Made by a program: the position numbers and the translations under genes | In this document: positions 60,999-64,000 of the stretch, piece after piece | Numbering within the stretch: the first letter of the stretch is position 1 | Layout of the letters: each line of letters begins with the position of its first letter | Origin: JALYUA01 sp038229875 | GTDB lineage: Bacteria > Acidobacteriota > Thermoanaerobaculia > UBA5066 > Gp7-AA6 | Direction of reading: 5' to 3' | Assembly (NCBI GenBank): GCA_038229875.1 | Contig: JBBROA010000004.1 | Coordinates: 1-64,000 of the forward strand | DNA: 64,000 nucleotides | Notes under the pieces: generated by a model | Told to the model about the DNA's origin: nothing | Seen by the model: the letters and a program-made list of their open reading frames with translations, nothing else | Database searches by the model: none

Positions 60999-61469
60999 AT
61001 GAAAAATGGTTTTCGCATCGCTCTCGGGACGGCGGCCCTGGCCGCCGGGCTGGCTGTTGCCGCCCCGACCCCGGCCGGCGCGCAGGTCGCCTTCCGCGGA
61101 TCGTTCCCGGCGCCTCACGGACGAGTCTCGGTCCGCTTTGGCGATCCCTTCTTTCGCGTTGGCACCTACGTGCCATCGCAATACCGGGTGATCCGCCATG
61201 CCCGCTACGGGCGCGGGTTTTACTACCGATCCCGCTGGATCCCGGTTCGGTCCTACGGACGCCGCTGGGTCGTCTGCGACGCGCCCGCGGATTACGCGTC
61301 GGACTACTCGTACTCGGATGGCTTCTACGGCGACCCGTCCTACGACCGCGACGTGTATTACGAACCCTACGTCTCCACCTACCGCCCCTACGTCTACTCG
61401 CGGCCGTACGCCTATTACGGGCATAGCTGGGGTCACGGCTGGGGTCGTCACGGCGGCTGGCGCCACTGA
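60999..61469 (+). CDS. Secreted Tyr-rich protein, paralogue 2
   Basis: A 156-residue protein, signal peptide MKNGFRIALGTAALAAGLAV (cut after AGA). The core FRGSFPAPHGRVSVRFGDPF and RYGRGFYYRSRWIPVRSYGR-RWVVCDAP parallels the preceding paralogue. It has a Tyr-rich middle and ends in a His/Gly/Trp stretch (GHSWGHGWGRHGGWRH) that could bind metal. A tandem duplication with its own terminator, so independently expressed. Confidence 0.82.
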   Translation: MKNGFRIALGTAALAAGLAVAAPTPAGAQVAFRGSFPAPHGRVSVRFGDPFFRVGTYVPSQYRVIRHARYGRGFYYRSRWIPVRSYGRRWVVCDAPADYASDYSYSDGFYGDPSYDRDVYYEPYVSTYRPYVYSRPYAYYGHSWGHGWGRHGGWRH

Positions 61470-61497
61470 CATTCGCGTTTCCCGATCTCCTCTTTTA

Positions 61498-61526
61498 ACC
61501 GCCCCGACAAGGGGCGGTCTTTTTTT
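61498..61526 (+). terminator. Intrinsic terminator
   Basis: ACCGCCCC-GACAA-GGGGCGGT followed by CTTTTTTT: the same stem as the terminator after paralogue 1, with a 5-nt loop. Confidence 0.95.
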
Positions 61527-61611
61527 GAGAACGATCATCGGCACGGGGACGGTCTGCCCTCACCGGGGTGGTGAATAAGCTCGCAGGTTCCGTAGTGAGC
61601 GGAGGCGACCG

Positions 61612-62412
61612 TTACGGCGCCTCGGGCAGCAGCTGCGACATCCGCAGGGCGATGGCCGCATAGCCCTTTCGATTCGGGTGGAAGCGGTCCGCCGCGAGCC
61701 GATCCGGTCTGCCCTCGAAGAGGTCGAATGTGGGGACCAGGAGGATCGCCGGGAAGGAAAGCGCCGTCTCTTCGATCACGGTGTTCCAGCCCAGAATGAC
61801 GGAGGCCCCCAGGCGGCCGGCCGGACCGGCGTCCCCGAACGGGTCGTACAGCCCCAGAAGGAAGATCGGGACGGAGGGGCTGGCCCGGCGCAGGTCCGTC
61901 AAGATCGCGCGCAGGTTTTCGGCGTAGCGGCGGCGCGCCGTGGACACGTCCTCGATCGCGCCGGCCGCAGCGTCAGGTCCGCGCGGGACCGCGTGCGAGA
62001 GGTCGTTGCCGCCGATGGAGATCAGGATCAGATCCGCGGAGGCCGCGAGGGAGCGTACGTTCGCGCTGGCGACCAGGTCGCGGAGCTCGGCGGACTCTGC
62101 CCCGTTGACGGAGAGGTTAGCGATCTCGCCGGGCGCGCGTTTCTTCATCGTGTCGAGGACGTCGGAGCCGAAGCCCCGGCCCGACTCGTCGCCTGTCCCG
62201 CGCGCGAGCGAGTCCCCGAGGACGAGCAGCAACCTCCTGGTCGAGGTGCGCACCGCGGCGTGGGCGGCCTGGGGCGGCGGGGGGGGCGTGCCGATTGGCG
62301 CCCCCAGAGCTCCGCGCAGCGCGAGCCAGAAGCCGCCCGCGAAGAGAATCGTGGCGCCCGCGGCGATCACGCCGGGAAGGCGCCACAGCCAGAAGCGAGA
62401 AGTTCCAATCAC
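61612..62412 (-). CDS. Membrane-anchored SGNH/GDSL hydrolase
   Basis: A 266-residue protein. It has an N-terminal TM (GVIAAGATILFAGGFWLAL), a Pro-rich linker, then the SGNH core: LVLGDSLARGTG (catalytic Ser), ISIGGNDLSH (block III Asn) and DRFHPNRKGY (Asp/His pair). Likely an extracytoplasmic esterase or lysophospholipase. The start is taken as GTG 62,412 just before the TM; no ATG is suitably placed. Divergent from the ABC exporter. Confidence 0.85.
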   Translation of the reverse strand: MIGTSRFWLWRLPGVIAAGATILFAGGFWLALRGALGAPIGTPPPPPQAAHAAVRTSTRRLLLVLGDSLARGTGDESGRGFGSDVLDTMKKRAPGEIANLSVNGAESAELRDLVASANVRSLAASADLILISIGGNDLSHAVPRGPDAAAGAIEDVSTARRRYAENLRAILTDLRRASPSVPIFLLGLYDPFGDAGPAGRLGASVILGWNTVIEETALSFPAILLVPTFDLFEGRPDRLAADRFHPNRKGYAAIALRMSQLLPEAP

Positions 62413-62530
62413 GATCGAGAGAGTAACGGAGTGGCGAAGCTTGTCCACCTCGAGTTCCGTGGCGCGCTCCGCGGGACGACCGCTGGACAGCCGGTCGGTC
62501 CGCGGGCGGCCCTGTGAGAAAGTCTCGATC

Positions 62531-63451
62531 GTGCGGGAAGTGGTCTTGTCGGCGGAAAACCTGACGAAGAGTTTCGGCAAACGCGTGGCGGTGGCCGGCG
62601 TTTCCTTCGAAGTTCTCGCCGGAGAAGTGTTCGGTTTTCTCGGGCCGAACGGCGCGGGCAAGACGACCACGATTCGCATGCTCGTGGGTCTCGCGCGGCC
62701 GGACGCCGGCTCGATCCGGATCCGGGGACTCGACCTCGCGCACGATTTCCAGAAGGCGATGTCGCACGTCGGGTGCATCGTCGAGTCGCCGGATCTCTAC
62801 AAGTACTTGACCGGGCGCGAAAACCTTCTGCACTTCGCCCGCATGCTCCCCGAGGAAGCGTCGGGGCGGATTCCGGAGATCGCACGGCTCGTCTCGCTCG
62901 ACGAGCGGCTGGACGACCGGGTCTCGACCTACTCGCTCGGGATGCGTCAGCGTCTGGGCATCGCCCAGGCGCTTCTCGGAAACCCGGACCTCCTGATCCT
63001 GGACGAGCCCGCCAACGGGCTCGATCCCGCCGGGATCCGGGAGATTCGCCGCCTCGTTCGATCGCTCGCGGAAGAGCGGGGAATCGGCGTTTTCGTGTCG
63101 TCGCACCTCCTCGCCGAGGTCGAGCTGATGTGCGACCGCGTTGCGATCATCCACCGCGGGCGGACGCTCGCGACCGGCCCCGTCCGCGAGTTGCTCGACC
63201 GTCCGCGCGGCCCGCATCGGTTTACCGTGCGCCCCGTCGATCGGGCTCTCTCGGTTCTGGGTCCGTTCGCGGAAAGCGGCGCGGCGGAAGTGGAAGGCGA
63301 GGAGGCGGTTGCCGTGAACCTCTCCCGGGAAAAGGTTCCGGAAGCGGTGCGCGCGCTCGACGCCGCGGGCGTCGAAGTGTTCGGAATCGAGCGCCCCGCG
63401 TCTTCGCTCGAGGAGGTTTTTCTGGAAGTGACCGGAGGAGAAACGGTATGA
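62531..63451 (+). CDS. ABC-2 transporter ATPase
   Basis: A 306-residue ATPase. Walker A is GPNGAGKTTTIR, the signature YSLGMRQRLGIAQALLG and Walker B LLILDEPANGLDP; the C-terminal ~80 residues are the extension found in BcrA/CcmA-type ATPases. It starts at GTG (62,531). It pairs with the permease 50 bp downstream. Substrate unknown; relatives export antibiotics, sodium or cell-envelope precursors. Confidence 0.92.
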   Translation: MREVVLSAENLTKSFGKRVAVAGVSFEVLAGEVFGFLGPNGAGKTTTIRMLVGLARPDAGSIRIRGLDLAHDFQKAMSHVGCIVESPDLYKYLTGRENLLHFARMLPEEASGRIPEIARLVSLDERLDDRVSTYSLGMRQRLGIAQALLGNPDLLILDEPANGLDPAGIREIRRLVRSLAEERGIGVFVSSHLLAEVELMCDRVAIIHRGRTLATGPVRELLDRPRGPHRFTVRPVDRALSVLGPFAESGAAEVEGEEAVAVNLSREKVPEAVRALDAAGVEVFGIERPASSLEEVFLEVTGGETV

Positions 63452-63500
63452 CGTCCCGCCTCCCGCGGAATTTCTGCGATGGGTCTGCGATGAGCCTGCG

Positions 63501-64000
63501 ATGAGAGTGTTGCCGCTCGTCGAAAACGAAATGCTGAAACTCTGGAAACGGCGGCGCTTCCGGCTGGTTCTCCTCATCTTAGTCGGCTTGATCGGAACGA
63601 TCGTCTTCGCGCAGGTGCAGACGCGCGAGAAGTTCGGCTCGAAAAAGGACTGGCGCATCGACACTCAGGAGCGCGTGGCCCGAATGCGCAACTGGGTCCG
63701 CCAGGGAAGGATGCCCGACTCGCAGAAGAACTGGACGAGGTTCGAGATCGACAGGCTCCAGTACCACCTCGACCGCAACATCGACCCGGAGGCGGTGTCG
63801 GGCCCTCTCTTTACGCGCGGCTTCGCGAACGCGTCGAGTTATCTGCTGCTGCATCTCCTCGCGATCGTCTTCGCGGCCGACGTCGTTTCCTCGGAGTTCT
63901 CGCAGGGCACGATCAAGCTGCTCCTGACCCGCCCGATCTCGAGGAGCCGGGTGCTGGGCTCGAAGCTCGTCGCGCTCCTCCTCGCCATCGGGCTGACCGT
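63501..64000 (+). CDS. ABC-2 permease, partial (runs off window)
   Basis: Open from ATG 63,501 to the window end, 166 codons seen. MRVLPLVENEMLKLWKRRRF leads into a first TM (LVLLILVGLIGTIVFAQV), then a soluble insert with DKxx-like charged residues, a second TM (ASSYLLLHLLAIVFAADVVS) and the motif SSEFSQGTIKLLLTRPISR typical of ABC-2 (bacitracin-type) permeases. The ATPase gene is directly upstream. Confidence 0.9.
   Translation, partial: MRVLPLVENEMLKLWKRRRFRLVLLILVGLIGTIVFAQVQTREKFGSKKDWRIDTQERVARMRNWVRQGRMPDSQKNWTRFEIDRLQYHLDRNIDPEAVSGPLFTRGFANASSYLLLHLLAIVFAADVVSSEFSQGTIKLLLTRPISRSRVLGSKLVALLLAIGLT

Noticed and set aside
63449..63500. Short coding region between the ABC ATPase and permease
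   Set aside because: Contains TCTGCGATG-like repeats and two ATG codons, but any reading ends at once; the permease start at 63,501 is the sensible one.

Overview
The window is about 64 kb of high-GC (roughly two-thirds G+C) bacterial chromosome. The gene style suggests a free-living soil or sediment heterotroph. The best lineage hint is an ADOP-type MacB-like permease at 28.3-30.7 kb, a family strongly expanded in Acidobacteriota. Frequent GTG and TTG starts, 4-bp ATGA/GTGA stop-start overlaps, and many VOC, GNAT and DinB-fold single genes fit that group. No rRNA, CRISPR array or canonical tRNA was recognised, and the lineage assignment is an inference.

Region by region. 0-18 kb is a mosaic of small stress and detoxification genes: AraC/GyrI regulator, DoxX, VOC, TMEM175-type channel, LysR plus isochorismatase-fold hydrolase, an M13 peptidase with an altered catalytic site, terpene-cyclase-fold protein, MOSC, GNAT, DinB, a secreted esterase-like hydrolase, an MDR reductase and beta-carbonic anhydrase. 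Several genes here are broken (small membrane protein, GNAT remnant, AlkB, SnoaL-like fragment). 18-21 kb holds a haem-motif DUF3365-HAMP sensor next to a Ser/Thr kinase. 21-28 kb continues with DoxX, GNAT, methyltransferase, alkyltransferase-like, DUF2059, a frameshifted NTF2-like protein, RidA and an HI0933-type flavoprotein. 28-33 kb carries the ADOP permease and then two consecutive in-frame reading frames separated by a single TGA. Together they look like one 676-residue secreted thioredoxin/TlpA selenoprotein, with a SECIS-like hairpin just after the TGA. 33-38.7 kb is another run of single genes (GNAT, RibD-like reductase, tautomerase + SET, cupin, ankyrin, DinB).

38,795-42,288 is a complete mobile element of IS1 type, 3,494 bp long. 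It has perfect 18-bp terminal inverted repeats and a perfect 8-bp target duplication (ATAGACCG). Besides the single-ORF IS1-like transposase it carries passengers, all on the minus strand: a DNA methyltransferase-Mrr nuclease fusion interrupted by an amber codon, a coiled-coil/winged-helix protein, a small basic protein, and a structured non-coding interval with a tRNA-like fold. It sits directly upstream of an error-prone polymerase gene (dnaE2).

45.7-64 kb contains a YfhO-like membrane protein, DUF4337, a TPR protein, a MacA/permease/permease/ATPase export operon (54.4 to 50.0 kb, minus strand), an SRPBCC protein, a 5-oxoproline operon (APC permease, fused pxpBC, pxpA), holin-X-like membrane proteins and two paralogous secreted Tyr/Arg-rich proteins. 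Each of those two has the same hairpin fused to its Shine-Dalgarno and each ends at a strong intrinsic terminator. Last come an SGNH hydrolase and an ABC-2 exporter whose permease runs off the window end.
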